A DNA stretch of 64,000 nucleotides, from contig JBGAPT010000008.1 in assembly GCA_044221135.1 (NCBI GenBank), forward strand, positions 1 through 64,000, read 5' to 3'. The notes under the pieces are model-generated. The model made no database searches. It was not told the DNA's origin and worked only from the letters and a program-made list of their open reading frames with translations. Both the position numbers and the translations under genes were made by a program. Every line of letters starts with the position of its first letter. Within the stretch, counting starts at the first letter, position 1. This DNA comes from UBA4722 sp044221135. Its GTDB lineage: Bacteria > Pseudomonadota > Gammaproteobacteria > DSM-16500. Shown here one piece after another: positions 26,190 through 35,506 of this stretch.

Positions 26190-26335
26190 CATCAGGAACT
26201 CCCGCTGAAAAACGCAGGAACGCCTTTCTTGTTTATACGCTGTGCATAAGCAAAGCTTATGCTTGTTTGCATTGAAGGGGGAGAATCGCGATTCTCCCCT
26301 TTAAAAATCCCCCATCGCGTAGCGTCTGTCGGATC
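26190..26335. repeat. Palindromic repeat family A, copy 4
   Basis: Near-complete member between the VIT gene and a small lipoprotein gene. It has CCCGCTGAAAAACGCAGG, GCATAAGCAAAGCTTATGC, a 20-bp palindrome GGGGAGAATCGCGATTCTCC, and the end block CCCCCATCGCGTAGCG. Confidence 0.9.
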
Positions 26336-26360
26336 ATGATCTTGATTGATCTGACGGGCT

Positions 26361-26585
26361 CTAGGAACACCCTTCCTCATGATAACTTCGCGTTAAAGTC
26401 TCCGACTGCGCCGCTTGCTGTGTTGCAAGCAACCGATTACCTGTCGCACCATTATTGATAATGCGATAATTGAGTTCTTTACACAGCGCTTTTTTGTTTG
26501 ATTGTGAATTATTTTGGAACAGAGCACAGGCAGTTAAGATAAAACAACATACAGATAAAATAACAGATCGGGTAACATAAGCCAT
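26361..26585 (-). CDS. Small predicted lipoprotein, function unknown
   Basis: 74 residues from the ATG at 26,585, chosen because AGGAGG lies 9 bp upstream. Signal peptide with lipobox LTAC (Cys about residue 19). The mature 55 residues contain KKALCKELNYRIINNG and a tail ending EEGCS, so two further Cys could form a disulphide. No family recognised. It is flanked on both sides by family A repeats. Confidence 0.75.
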   Translation of the reverse strand: MAYVTRSVILSVCCFILTACALFQNNSQSNKKALCKELNYRIINNGATGNRLLATQQAAQSETLTRSYHEEGCS

Positions 26586-26640
26586 GATGATAATCCTCCT
26601 TGTGCTGGCGTTTACTTTACCGCAAAGTATAAACACTAGT

Positions 26641-26712
26641 CCAGGAGTTCCCGCTGAAAAACGCGGGAACTGCTTCCTTTTTTATAGGCTGCGCGTAAGC
26701 ATTGCTAACGCT
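26641..26712. repeat. Palindromic repeat family A, copy 5 (truncated)
   Basis: About 72 bp: the terminal hairpin TTCCCGCTGAAAAACGCGGGAA and GCGCGTAAGCATTGCTAACGC, then the similarity stops. The other half of the element is absent. Confidence 0.8.
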
Positions 26713-26790
26713 TAAGGCTATCCTTTAATAAGCCGACCCATTCTTTTGTAAAAACTCCTGCTATTTTTTCCAGCGATCAGGTAGACTAAT

Positions 26791-27630
26791 ATGATTCATT
26801 GTCTTGCATGGAGTATCACTTTGAACACTTTCGTAAATTCTACCCCCGTCGGCTCTACTGGCAAATTACAAAATAACATTGCTATGCCTTATCAATTTAC
26901 TATTGAAAGCATAATTAGTGAAAGCTGGAAACGCGTCAAAGGCGTCAAAGCAACTTACTGGGGTGCAACTCTTTTATATGTTTTGATTTATGCTGCACTC
27001 ATCGGTTTAGGATACATAGCAACCTATTTATACGTCGGATCTCTTAATGCTGATCTACCAGCAGTTCAAATATCAACTACCATTACAAGACTCATTGCTG
27101 CACTCATTACATTGCCCTTACCCTTTGGCATATATCTATTAGCTTTATATCACTCAGTAAATCTGCCTATTAAAGTCAAGCAAATGCTAAAGACGTATCG
27201 ATTTTATTGGAAGATTCTTGTCTTACTCGCAATCATTTATATAGGAGTTATATTTATTACAGTGGTGACATCATGTGTAGTGATATTTCTCCTTATAAAA
27301 ACAAGTCCCATCACTCCAACTTGGCTTCATTATAGCGCTTTTCTGGCCGGCATTTTAGGTGGATTCGCCGTTGCTTATTTTTCATTTTCTTTGGTTTATG
27401 CCCCACTGCTTGTTATTGAAAAACAGTTAGGCATTTTTCAAGCAATCAAAACTTCTTTCTTGGCATTCAATCAACATGGATTAAAAATCATCGTTACCAT
27501 GCTTTGCTTGCTTGTCATTCTCTTCATCAGCGCAATCCCTCTAGGAATTGGCTTAATCTGGACGCTCCCTATGTTATATAATAGTATGGGTATATTCTAT
27601 CGCATCCAATTCGGAGTAGAAAAAAGGTAA
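26791..27630 (+). CDS. Polytopic membrane protein, function unknown
   Basis: 279 residues with about six membrane helices (from YWGATLLYVLIYAALIGLG through LLVILFISAIPLGIGLIW). An N-terminal motif FTIESIISESWKRVKGVK precedes the first helix; similar N-termini occur in DUF975-like and GlpQ-associated membrane domains, but I do not claim membership. The ATG at 26,791 has a weak AGGT ribosome site; an internal ATG at 26,884 (MPYQFT) would remove a polar leader and may be the true start. Confidence 0.7.
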   Translation: MIHCLAWSITLNTFVNSTPVGSTGKLQNNIAMPYQFTIESIISESWKRVKGVKATYWGATLLYVLIYAALIGLGYIATYLYVGSLNADLPAVQISTTITRLIAALITLPLPFGIYLLALYHSVNLPIKVKQMLKTYRFYWKILVLLAIIYIGVIFITVVTSCVVIFLLIKTSPITPTWLHYSAFLAGILGGFAVAYFSFSLVYAPLLVIEKQLGIFQAIKTSFLAFNQHGLKIIVTMLCLLVILFISAIPLGIGLIWTLPMLYNSMGIFYRIQFGVEKR

Positions 27631-27802
27631 GCGTTCAGGGTACTAAGCTGCAAACTTCATTTTTTGGCTAATCTTGAATGATTTCTTTTAAAAAATAGCA
27701 GAGCATACACAGAGCAGCACAGCCGACATGCAAGTCATAGAGCCGCGGGGCATAGGAAATCAAGGCATTACGCCCGGCATAGTAGAATTGTCAACAGACC
27801 TT
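27631..27802. repeat. Composite of palindromic repeats C (left) and B (right)
   Basis: The left 70 bp match repeat C at 17,229 (AAGCGTTCAGGGTACTAAG, then ATTTCTTTTAAAAAAT). The right 90 bp are an inverted copy of repeat B (AAATCAAGGCATTACGCCCG, AGAATTGTCAACAGACC). The junction is near AGCAGAGCATACAC. It fills the whole gap between two convergent genes and reaches the kinase stop codon. Confidence 0.85.
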
Positions 27803-29468
27803 ACTGTTTAACACGTATATAAGTATTAATTATTTCACAGGCTTTTTCTTGAGTTAACGGCTTGCTTATCATTTCTTGCACATCCGCACTGGTGGGCGTT
27901 TCTCTGAGATCTTTCACAGCGTGCGCAGTCAACATAATAATTGGGAGAAAACGCGCTTTTTCTTGGTCTATCTTTCTCAATTTTTTGACAAGACTATAAC
28001 CCGACATATCCGGCAAACCCACATCTACAAAAGCAAGATCATAATTAGTTTTTTTATAAAGCTCTAACGCTTGTTTACCGTTATCCGCTATATCAACCCT
28101 ACAACCTAACCCACCCAAAATATACTGAGCAATTTGTTGAGCCAATATATTATCTTCTGCCAATAAAACTAGCAGTTCTTTGGATAATGTAGTGTTTTTA
28201 GGATAAAAAGAAGCGGGCAATGGACACACTGGCAATACAGAAGACTCTTGAACGGAAATGAGCTTATGGTTTATTTCACAATACTCTTCAGGCTGTAGTA
28301 AAGGAATACTTAGCGGTAATAACACAATAAACGAACTACCTTTTCCTTCTTCACTCACAACATAAATCTCACCTTGCAAACGTTCTACAATTTTTTTGAC
28401 AACATGCAACCCAATGCCTGATCCTTCATAGTGTCTTTCATTAGATGCCGCAACACGTATATATCGCTCAAAAATAACATTCTGCTTATCTTTAGGAATA
28501 CCAATACCTGTATCCGTTACTGTAAATGTGACAATAGGTTGTTGTGTACGCACAAGTTCTGTACGAATAGCAACCTTAAGCCGAATAGATCCAGCCGCTG
28601 TAAACTTAACTGCATTCCCTATCAAATTTAATAGAATGCGGTAAATACCACCTCGGTTTCCCAAGAAAAAATCAGACGTATTTTTTTCATGTTCAACGGT
28701 AAGAGATAATCCCTTACTACTTGCCGCAGGTCGATACAAGGCACATACTTCATCAGCAAGTGCATTAAGATTGAAATTTTCTTTGTTAAAAATAGCTTCA
28801 CCGTCTTCTAAACGTACCATTTCAAGACAGTTCTCAATAAATTTCATGAGTTCGCGAGATGCATTCAGAATATTTTGGGCGCATACAAGCTGACCTGGAT
28901 CTTGAAGCTGTGCCATCATGATATTCACCATCCCTATCATGCCTGATAAAGGCGTTTTAATATCATGGCTCATATTCGCAATAAATTCGGATTTTGCCTT
29001 GCTAATGGCTTCTTCTCTTTCTTTTTCTTTCTGTAAATTAATTTCGTGTTCTTTTTGCTCAGTGATATCAGAAGCTGTTCCAGCAAAACCAATGTGATTA
29101 CCATCCTCATCAAAAATTGCAAAACTTTCATCTTCAATCCAGCGAACTCCTCCATCCGGGCAAACTATCCTATATGACTGAAAAAATTTTCTTCCTGCCA
29201 CAGCTTGCATGCTTCTTTGCTCAATCTCGCTTTCCAGTCGCTCACGATCTTCTGGAAAAACAAAGGTAATCCAGGAACTGGGATCCTGGTACAAACTTTC
29301 GCAAGATCGTCCCCATATTTTTTCATAGGCTGGGCTTATATAAAGTTGTCCACTATAATCAGCACCTCTAACCCAGAAAGCATCACGACTCTGTGCAACC
29401 AGACCCTCTAAGTAAGGAACCAATTTCTCAAATCCATTGTTATTTATTTCTTTCATGCAATCACTCAC
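27801..29468 (-). CDS. PAS-domain hybrid sensor histidine kinase/response regulator
   Basis: 555 residues with no membrane helix. PAS/PAC domain at about 20-140, short coiled coil, HisKA with NMSHDIKTPLSGM (His168), HATPase_c with LIGNAVKF and GSGIGLHVVKKIVE, and a C-terminal receiver with FVDVGLPDMSGY (phospho-acceptor Asp482). Phosphotransfer would need an HPt protein elsewhere. The frame begins at a GTG; an ATG four codons in (29,456) is an equally plausible start. No cognate regulator adjoins it. Soluble PAS suggests a cytoplasmic signal. Confidence 0.92.
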   Translation of the reverse strand: MSDCMKEINNNGFEKLVPYLEGLVAQSRDAFWVRGADYSGQLYISPAYEKIWGRSCESLYQDPSSWITFVFPEDRERLESEIEQRSMQAVAGRKFFQSYRIVCPDGGVRWIEDESFAIFDEDGNHIGFAGTASDITEQKEHEINLQKEKEREEAISKAKSEFIANMSHDIKTPLSGMIGMVNIMMAQLQDPGQLVCAQNILNASRELMKFIENCLEMVRLEDGEAIFNKENFNLNALADEVCALYRPAASSKGLSLTVEHEKNTSDFFLGNRGGIYRILLNLIGNAVKFTAAGSIRLKVAIRTELVRTQQPIVTFTVTDTGIGIPKDKQNVIFERYIRVAASNERHYEGSGIGLHVVKKIVERLQGEIYVVSEEGKGSSFIVLLPLSIPLLQPEEYCEINHKLISVQESSVLPVCPLPASFYPKNTTLSKELLVLLAEDNILAQQIAQYILGGLGCRVDIADNGKQALELYKKTNYDLAFVDVGLPDMSGYSLVKKLRKIDQEKARFLPIIMLTAHAVKDLRETPTSADVQEMISKPLTQEKACEIINTYIRVKQ

Positions 29469-29727
29469 CTCTTCATCACATCACACGTATGCAATTTTTT
29501 CATTTTTTGACTGTACTTTATAAAAAATAACCGTTACAATTTACTCTACCGTAAAACTTACGCTCATATTGTCTAACTTAATTGAACTATTTTTTTTATC
29601 GTTTTTATATCCATTGACCAATTTATTATTACGGTGTATTTATCTAGTCAAATGAAACTGAAAAAAATAATAAGCTGAATATAAACTTATAATTAGATTT
29701 TAGCAAACAAACTAGAGGCGTGAATTT

Positions 29728-32700
29728 ATGTTGCATCAATTAGTTGAAAAAAATGCTATCGCCCATCCTCATCAAAATGCCCTGCAATTCCATGATGAAA
29801 CCTTAACTTATGAACAGCTGAATGTGCGTGCTAACCAACTGGCGTATGTTTTATTATCAGAAGGTATTGCACCGCAGGATTATGTCATCGCCAATACAGA
29901 GCGATCGATAGATCAAGTCGTCGTATTTTTAGCTCTTTTAAAAATAGGTGCTATTTATGTTCCACTCTCTACGGATGACCATCCAGAGAGTCGATTACAG
30001 CAAATGGTTAAAGACTGTTCCCCCAAATTAATAATAACTAACTCAGATAGACCTGAACTCAAAATCAGTAGCGCTATGCCGCGCTCTTTTGATATGCGCT
30101 CAGCAGTAGAACAAATTAACGCCGCTTCTAAAGAAAATCCTAACGTTGCTGGTTTGCACAACAGCATGATTGCCTATACCGCTTATTCCTCGGGTACAAC
30201 TGGACAACCTAAAGGTATTCCCATTAGACATAATGGGATGATCGAGTACTGGAAACCGGTACTAGAAGCAAATCTAACACACAAAGCACCACACGTACTA
30301 GCAAATGTATCTACAGATTTTGATGCACATATCTGGGAGTATTTAATGGCGTGGACTTTTGCTTCTACTTTACACCTCACAGACAAAGAAACACGAAAAG
30401 ATTCAGAAAAACTGGCTGAGTTTATTACTCGTCATCAGATAACAGATATGACTTTAACACCTGCCGTATTAAGAACATTTACGGATGAACAAGTCGAAGT
30501 ATTTTCAACCAGCTTGAAAGCTGTTTATTCTACAGGTGAGGCTTGCACCACAGAGATTGTCAGAAAATATGATCAATATGAAATAGGAATATGGAATTGC
30601 TACGGACCTACAGAAGCGACGTTTGGTTTGTCCATGGTACGTTGTGAGCTAAACAACTTTCATAAACAACAAGCGCCTATTGGTTTACCTCCACTCAATA
30701 GCGGAGTAACAGTAACCATAGTAAATGAGACAGGAGCCGAAGTAGCAGATGGAGAGGCTGGTGAACTTGTTATTCACTCACCTTATCTCACACCGGGTTA
30801 TTTGAACGTTGAAAGCAAGAGTTTTACAAATGAAAATCTCAGTTATAACACAGGCGATAGGTTTGTAAAACAAGGCACACTACTATACTGCCATGGTCGT
30901 CTTAATGCTCTTTCTCATATTAAAATACGCGGGCAATTCGTTGATGTGGCAGGCGTTGAAAATACATTACGCGAGTTCCCTTCTGTTCAAGATGCCTGCG
31001 TTATCCTTCGAGATGATATTGCTCAACATCAAGAACCCATATTAGTTGCATTTGTAGTTTATCAAGAACCGTCCATGATGAACATGCGTGCACTAAGAGC
31101 GCATTGCGCTACCAAGCTGAGCGATTTTTCTATTCCTACTTTTTTTATGTCTCTTGATAGCATGCCGTTGATGACAGGGAGTGATAAAGTAGATAGAAAA
31201 GCTTTAGCAAACAAACAAATTACTTTTGAAAGAGATCAGAGTACCGTCTCCTATACCCCTCCTGCTAGCACTCTAGAACAAGAATTGGTAGCTATATGGA
31301 AAGAAGTTCTCTACAGCTCTAAAGACATTGAAATTGGAATTACAGATGTATTTTACGAAATTGGTGGAAATTCTATTAATGCCATCTACCTGGCAAGAAA
31401 ACTAAAGGAAAAGTACGATGTATCCCTCTCTCTTGGCATGTTACACGAGTTAGAACAATTCACTATCCAGCACTTAGCAGTTGCTATTTCTAAAGAATTA
31501 GCCAAAAAAGAAAGGCTCGAATGTGTTAAATCCGCCAAAAAAGATGATACAACACCCTTATTTCTTTTACCGCCCCTCTCAGGCGAGTCCAGCAGTGGTA
31601 CTTACAACCCACTCGTTCGCGAGCTAACAATACCACAAAGAGTTTATTATCTAGACGCACCTACTTCGGGTCATCTAAGGAGCAGCCGCTCTATTGCAGA
31701 CTTAGCGGATTTCTACTTAGGTTGCATGCTTGCGGAACACCCCAAGGGGCCTCTTCATATTGTCGGATGGTCATCGGGCGGGCTTTTAGCTTATGAAATT
31801 GCTCGTCAGGCTGAAGAACGTAGAATACCTGTAGAATTTGTAGGAATTATAGATGAACCCGTGCCATCCTTTGTGAGCGAACAGGATCCTGAATCATTTG
31901 CTAAAGCACTTATTAAGCTTGTAGAACATTTTAGCGCACGGCATCACTTTTCTGTAGATATTGATGATGTTGCCACATTAGCGCGTATGAGCAAAGAAGA
32001 ACAAATAAAGACTGTTTTTAAAAAAATCCAAGCTTGTTCTCTTTCACCTGTCAGTAGAAGTATCATGGATTATGTTGAGAATTTTCTACTAGCCAACATA
32101 GTCTATCATCCTAATAATAGATTACAAAAAACACCGCTTACTGTTTTCATCACCTCTGAAACCCAAAGAGAACATGCTGAAAATAAAACAGCTTCTACAG
32201 CATTAGCCTGGGCTGAATACAGCAATGCACGTGTCACTGTACATGAGGTTCATGGTGATCATTTCTCTATCATGAGAGAACCTACAGAAATTGCTGATAA
32301 AATAAGTCAATGCGTACATCCTCAAACACCTAAAAAGAAAGAGGAGATGGCTCACGATACGTCCGCTTTGCCAACATTAGACTTAAGTTACGGCTCACAA
32401 TCTCCATTGGCCGAAAGAAAAGATGCAACAACAGAAACTACAAAAAGCTATACCCATAAAGTAAGCTCGTCACAACAAAATTTGCAAAAAGAGCAACCCC
32501 ATAAAAAACAAGTTAAACGAGAATTCGATGAAGAACAAAAAGTACAAACACCACAGATCTGGTTCACGCGTCAAATCCAACAAGAACGAGCCACGCGAGC
32601 ATGGCTCCTGAGACAATTTCAAGTCGAAAAAGAAAAACAAACATCTCTATTCATCGCCATGCAGCACATACAATATTGCTTATACACCCATGTAAACGAC

Positions 32701-33081
32701 GAATCGACTCCAATACTAACCCTTCAAATCTTACAACTAACAGAGCAAATACGCTTATCTAAAGACACAGAAACATACTTGGCAACACATTTCTATTGTT
32801 CTCAAGATAGAGAAAGGCAATTATTAGATCGTCAGAGACAAAATCAAAATGGAGTACCAACACAAAAATTAGCGCCTAGAAATGGATTTTTTCCCTCCTG
32901 TCCTGAAAATGCAAACACACTTAACAACAGCCCAGTTGTTGCACCCGGCAGATTTTCCTCTTCTTATTGTTACACCAATATATTTAATAAGCATGGCCAG
33001 AGAGATGGATCTGCTGCAACAACATCCAGCCAACTTGTTCCAAACAGAATGACATTAAGCAGGACACCATCTCAAACATAA
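29728..33081 (+). CDS. Stand-alone NRPS-like enzyme, adenylation-thiolation-thioesterase with C-terminal tail
   Basis: 1117 residues. The adenylation domain (about 1-500) has AYSSGTTGQPKG, NCYGPTEATFG, YNTGDRF and SDKVDRKAL. The carrier domain has GGNSINA with phosphopantetheine Ser549. The thioesterase (about 610-860) has GWSSGG (Ser682) and a late His845 in HGDHF. There is no condensation domain. By hand alignment to GrsA the specificity residues read D-A-W-T-Y-T-C-F-G-K, which starts like aromatic amino-acid codes. The last 260 residues are Gln/Glu/Lys/Thr-rich, partly coiled-coil and match no domain I know. RBS region AGAGGCGTGAATTT. A very AT-rich 259-bp gap precedes it; no tailoring, transport or PPTase genes adjoin it. 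Confidence 0.9.
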   Translation: MLHQLVEKNAIAHPHQNALQFHDETLTYEQLNVRANQLAYVLLSEGIAPQDYVIANTERSIDQVVVFLALLKIGAIYVPLSTDDHPESRLQQMVKDCSPKLIITNSDRPELKISSAMPRSFDMRSAVEQINAASKENPNVAGLHNSMIAYTAYSSGTTGQPKGIPIRHNGMIEYWKPVLEANLTHKAPHVLANVSTDFDAHIWEYLMAWTFASTLHLTDKETRKDSEKLAEFITRHQITDMTLTPAVLRTFTDEQVEVFSTSLKAVYSTGEACTTEIVRKYDQYEIGIWNCYGPTEATFGLSMVRCELNNFHKQQAPIGLPPLNSGVTVTIVNETGAEVADGEAGELVIHSPYLTPGYLNVESKSFTNENLSYNTGDRFVKQGTLLYCHGRLNALSHIKIRGQFVDVAGVENTLREFPSVQDACVILRDDIAQHQEPILVAFVVYQEPSMMNMRALRAHCATKLSDFSIPTFFMSLDSMPLMTGSDKVDRKALANKQITFERDQSTVSYTPPASTLEQELVAIWKEVLYSSKDIEIGITDVFYEIGGNSINAIYLARKLKEKYDVSLSLGMLHELEQFTIQHLAVAISKELAKKERLECVKSAKKDDTTPLFLLPPLSGESSSGTYNPLVRELTIPQRVYYLDAPTSGHLRSSRSIADLADFYLGCMLAEHPKGPLHIVGWSSGGLLAYEIARQAEERRIPVEFVGIIDEPVPSFVSEQDPESFAKALIKLVEHFSARHHFSVDIDDVATLARMSKEEQIKTVFKKIQACSLSPVSRSIMDYVENFLLANIVYHPNNRLQKTPLTVFITSETQREHAENKTASTALAWAEYSNARVTVHEVHGDHFSIMREPTEIADKISQCVHPQTPKKKEEMAHDTSALPTLDLSYGSQSPLAERKDATTETTKSYTHKVSSSQQNLQKEQPHKKQVKREFDEEQKVQTPQIWFTRQIQQERATRAWLLRQFQVEKEKQTSLFIAMQHIQYCLYTHVNDESTPILTLQILQLTEQIRLSKDTETYLATHFYCSQDRERQLLDRQRQNQNGVPTQKLAPRNGFFPSCPENANTLNNSPVVAPGRFSSSYCYTNIFNKHGQRDGSAATTSSQLVPNRMTLSRTPSQT

Positions 33082-33142
33082 AGCCTCATGATCGATCTAT
33101 CACGTTTCCTTCGTTCCGGTCGCGAGGACTTTACATTATGCG

Positions 33143-33937
33143 TTACACCGCTACCTCAGCTTTAATATGGGGGTGCGCCTGATAATTCGTTATTTCAAAA
33201 TCTTCAAATTGATAATCAAACAAAGAAGCAGGCTTACGTTTTAAATGCAACGTCGGCAATGCAAAAGGTTCGCGCGATAACTGCAAATTAACTTGCTCCA
33301 CGTGATTAGAATAAATATGACAGTCACCTCCTGTCCAAATAAACTCACCCACTTCTAAGTTACATTGCTGTGCAATCATGTGTATTAACAAAGAATAGGA
33401 AGCAATATTAAAAGGCACACCTAAAAAAGAATCTGCGGAACGCTGATATAACTGACAAGATAATTTATTTTGTACTACATAAAATTGAAATAATAGATGG
33501 CATGGAGGCAATGCCATCTTAGACAGCTCACCTACATTCCACGCGCTCACAATTAAACGTCTTGAATCGGGATTTTTTTTAATTTGGTCGACAACATTAC
33601 TCATCTGATCAATGATCTGACCGTCTGTCGTTTGCCAGGCACGCCATTGTTTACCATAGACAGGGCCTAAATTCCCGTGGCTATCTGCCCACTCATCCCA
33701 GATAGTCACTTTATTCTCGTGCAGGTAATTGATATTCGTTTCCCCACGCAAAAACCACAATAACTCATAAATAATACTACGCAGCGATAATTTTTTTGTA
33801 GTCACTAATGGAAATCCCTTCCTCAAATCAAAACGCATTTGATAAGCAAAAGTACTGATTGTTCCTGTGCCCGTGCGATCTTTTTTTTCTATACCGTAAT
33901 CACGAATATGTCGTAAAAAATCTAAATATTGCTGCAT
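33143..33937 (-). CDS. thyA: Thymidylate synthase
   Basis: 264 residues from the ATG at 33,937, the same length as E. coli ThyA; an ATG 33 bp upstream adds a leader not found in the family. Motifs: RTGTGT near the N-terminus, the catalytic Cys in LPPCHLLFQFYV, and CQLYQRSADSFLGVPFNIA. It makes dTMP from dUMP and methylene-THF. It overlaps the end of lgt by 16 bp, as lgt-thyA does in many gammaproteobacteria. dut, at 57 kb, supplies its substrate. Confidence 0.96.
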   Translation of the reverse strand: MQQYLDFLRHIRDYGIEKKDRTGTGTISTFAYQMRFDLRKGFPLVTTKKLSLRSIIYELLWFLRGETNINYLHENKVTIWDEWADSHGNLGPVYGKQWRAWQTTDGQIIDQMSNVVDQIKKNPDSRRLIVSAWNVGELSKMALPPCHLLFQFYVVQNKLSCQLYQRSADSFLGVPFNIASYSLLIHMIAQQCNLEVGEFIWTGGDCHIYSNHVEQVNLQLSREPFALPTLHLKRKPASLFDYQFEDFEITNYQAHPHIKAEVAV

Positions 33938-34734
33938 GTTTTCTTTACTCTTTCTGAGGCATAAGCCCAAATAAACATTCCAATGCCAAGAATAAACATA
34001 GGCAAAGATAATAATTGTCCCTTAGTCAGCCAACCGAATGCAACAAAACCAATTTGCATATCGGGTTCTCTAAAAAATTCTACACAAAAACGAAAAAACC
34101 CATAACACAGTAAAAATAAACCCGATACTGCCCAACGTGGTCGCGGTTTTTGTGAGTAAAACCATAAAATAATAAACATCACGACACCTTCAAGCAAAAA
34201 CTCATACAATTGCGAAGGATGTCGCGGCAAACGACCCCCATTTGGAAAAATCATGGCCCAAGGCACATCCGTCACACGCCCCCATAATTCACCATTAATA
34301 AAATTGCCAATACGTCCAGCAGCTAATCCTATAGGTACCACAGGCGCAACAAAGTCAGTCAAATCCACTACCGACTTATTTATCTTGTGAGCATATAATC
34401 CTAGCGCAAAAATCACCCCCAGTAATCCACCATGAAAAGACATACCGCCTTCCCACACTTTGAATAACGACAAGGGATGAGACACTAAACTAGGCCACGC
34501 ATAAAACAACATATACCCTAACCGACCACCGATAATAATACCTAATGCAGCGTAAAAAAGTATATCCGACAATTGTTCAAAGGTAAAACCACGCGCAAAA
34601 TGCGAATGCTTGATGCGCAACGCCAACACACCCCAACAAACCGCAAAACTAAAAAGATACATCAACCCATACCAAAAAATGGAGAAAGGGCCAATATGAA
34701 ACGCCACTGGATTAATATCTGGATGATAAATCAT
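33922..34734 (-). CDS. lgt: Prolipoprotein diacylglyceryl transferase
   Basis: 270 residues, seven predicted membrane helices. The Lgt signature GRIGNFINGELWGR and the essential HGG segment (SFHGGLLGV) are present. It transfers diacylglycerol to the lipobox Cys of preprolipoproteins, so it processes LolB, IcmN and the small lipoprotein in this window. First of lgt-thyA. Its start lies 5 bp from a family A repeat, which therefore contributes its upstream region. Confidence 0.95.
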   Translation of the reverse strand: MIYHPDINPVAFHIGPFSIFWYGLMYLFSFAVCWGVLALRIKHSHFARGFTFEQLSDILFYAALGIIIGGRLGYMLFYAWPSLVSHPLSLFKVWEGGMSFHGGLLGVIFALGLYAHKINKSVVDLTDFVAPVVPIGLAAGRIGNFINGELWGRVTDVPWAMIFPNGGRLPRHPSQLYEFLLEGVVMFIILWFYSQKPRPRWAVSGLFLLCYGFFRFCVEFFREPDMQIGFVAFGWLTKGQLLSLPMFILGIGMFIWAYASERVKKTCSNI

Positions 34735-34738
34735 TACT

Positions 34739-34879
34739 AATTCCCGTTAACATTACGCGATGGGAGATTCTGAAGAGGGAGAATCGCGATTCTCCTTCTT
34801 CAGTGCAAGCGTCAGCTTTGCTGACGCGCAGCATATAAACAAGAAAGAAATTCCCGCGCTTTTTAGCGGGAGCTTCTGA
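34739..34879. repeat. Palindromic repeat family A, copy 6 (inverse orientation)
   Basis: It shows ACGCGATGGGAGATTC, the palindrome GGAGAATCGCGATTCTCC, GCGTCAGCTTTGCTGACGC and the terminal TTCCCGCGCTTTTTAGCGGG. It occupies the entire 149-bp gap between rppH and lgt. Confidence 0.9.
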
Positions 34880-34883
34880 TAAA

Positions 34884-35384
34884 TCATTTTTTCTTCTGTT
34901 CCCAAAATCGTTTTGATAACACAATACGTGCAAATTCTTTCATTGCCATGCTATATACTCTTCTTTTAAAAGCCACAACCTGTGTTAAAGGATACCAATA
35001 AGAAACCCATGCCCATGAATCAAATTCAGGGCTATCCGTTGCACTCAGATTAATCTGTGTATCTTTATTAACAAGCTGTAATAAAAACCATTTTTGCTTT
35101 TGCCCTATGCAAATCGGTTTTGAATAATGCCGAATCAAGCGCGCTGGCAAACGATATCGCAACCAACGACGTGTAGTGCTCAATACTTTAACATCTTCTG
35201 CTTTCAGTCCAATCTCTTCATTCAATTCACGAAACATCGCTTGTTCTGGCGTTTCATTGTCTTTCAACCCTCCTTGAGGAAATTGCCAAGCCATTTTTCC
35301 AATACGCTTTGCCAAAAAGAGTTGTCTTTTAGTATTGACTAAAATAATACCGACCCCATGTCTAAAGCCTTCTTCATCAATCAC
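34884..35384 (-). CDS. rppH: RppH, RNA pyrophosphohydrolase (Nudix)
   Basis: 166 residues. The N-terminus FRHGVGIILVNTKRQLFLAK and the Nudix box (GGLKDNETPEQAMFRELNEEIGL) are intact. RppH removes 5' pyrophosphate from mRNA to trigger RNase E-dependent decay. It is divergent from dapB and followed by a family A repeat, then lgt-thyA. Confidence 0.94.
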   Translation of the reverse strand: MIDEEGFRHGVGIILVNTKRQLFLAKRIGKMAWQFPQGGLKDNETPEQAMFRELNEEIGLKAEDVKVLSTTRRWLRYRLPARLIRHYSKPICIGQKQKWFLLQLVNKDTQINLSATDSPEFDSWAWVSYWYPLTQVVAFKRRVYSMAMKEFARIVLSKRFWEQKKK

Positions 35385-35506
35385 TTTATATCACTCATTA
35401 AATCATCATGCTGGTCATTTTTTCAAAAAACATGTTATACAGCAAACCTATTTTATTAGTTTAGGAATATAATACACTTCTTGCAGCCTGAATGAGACTG
35501 AAACCT

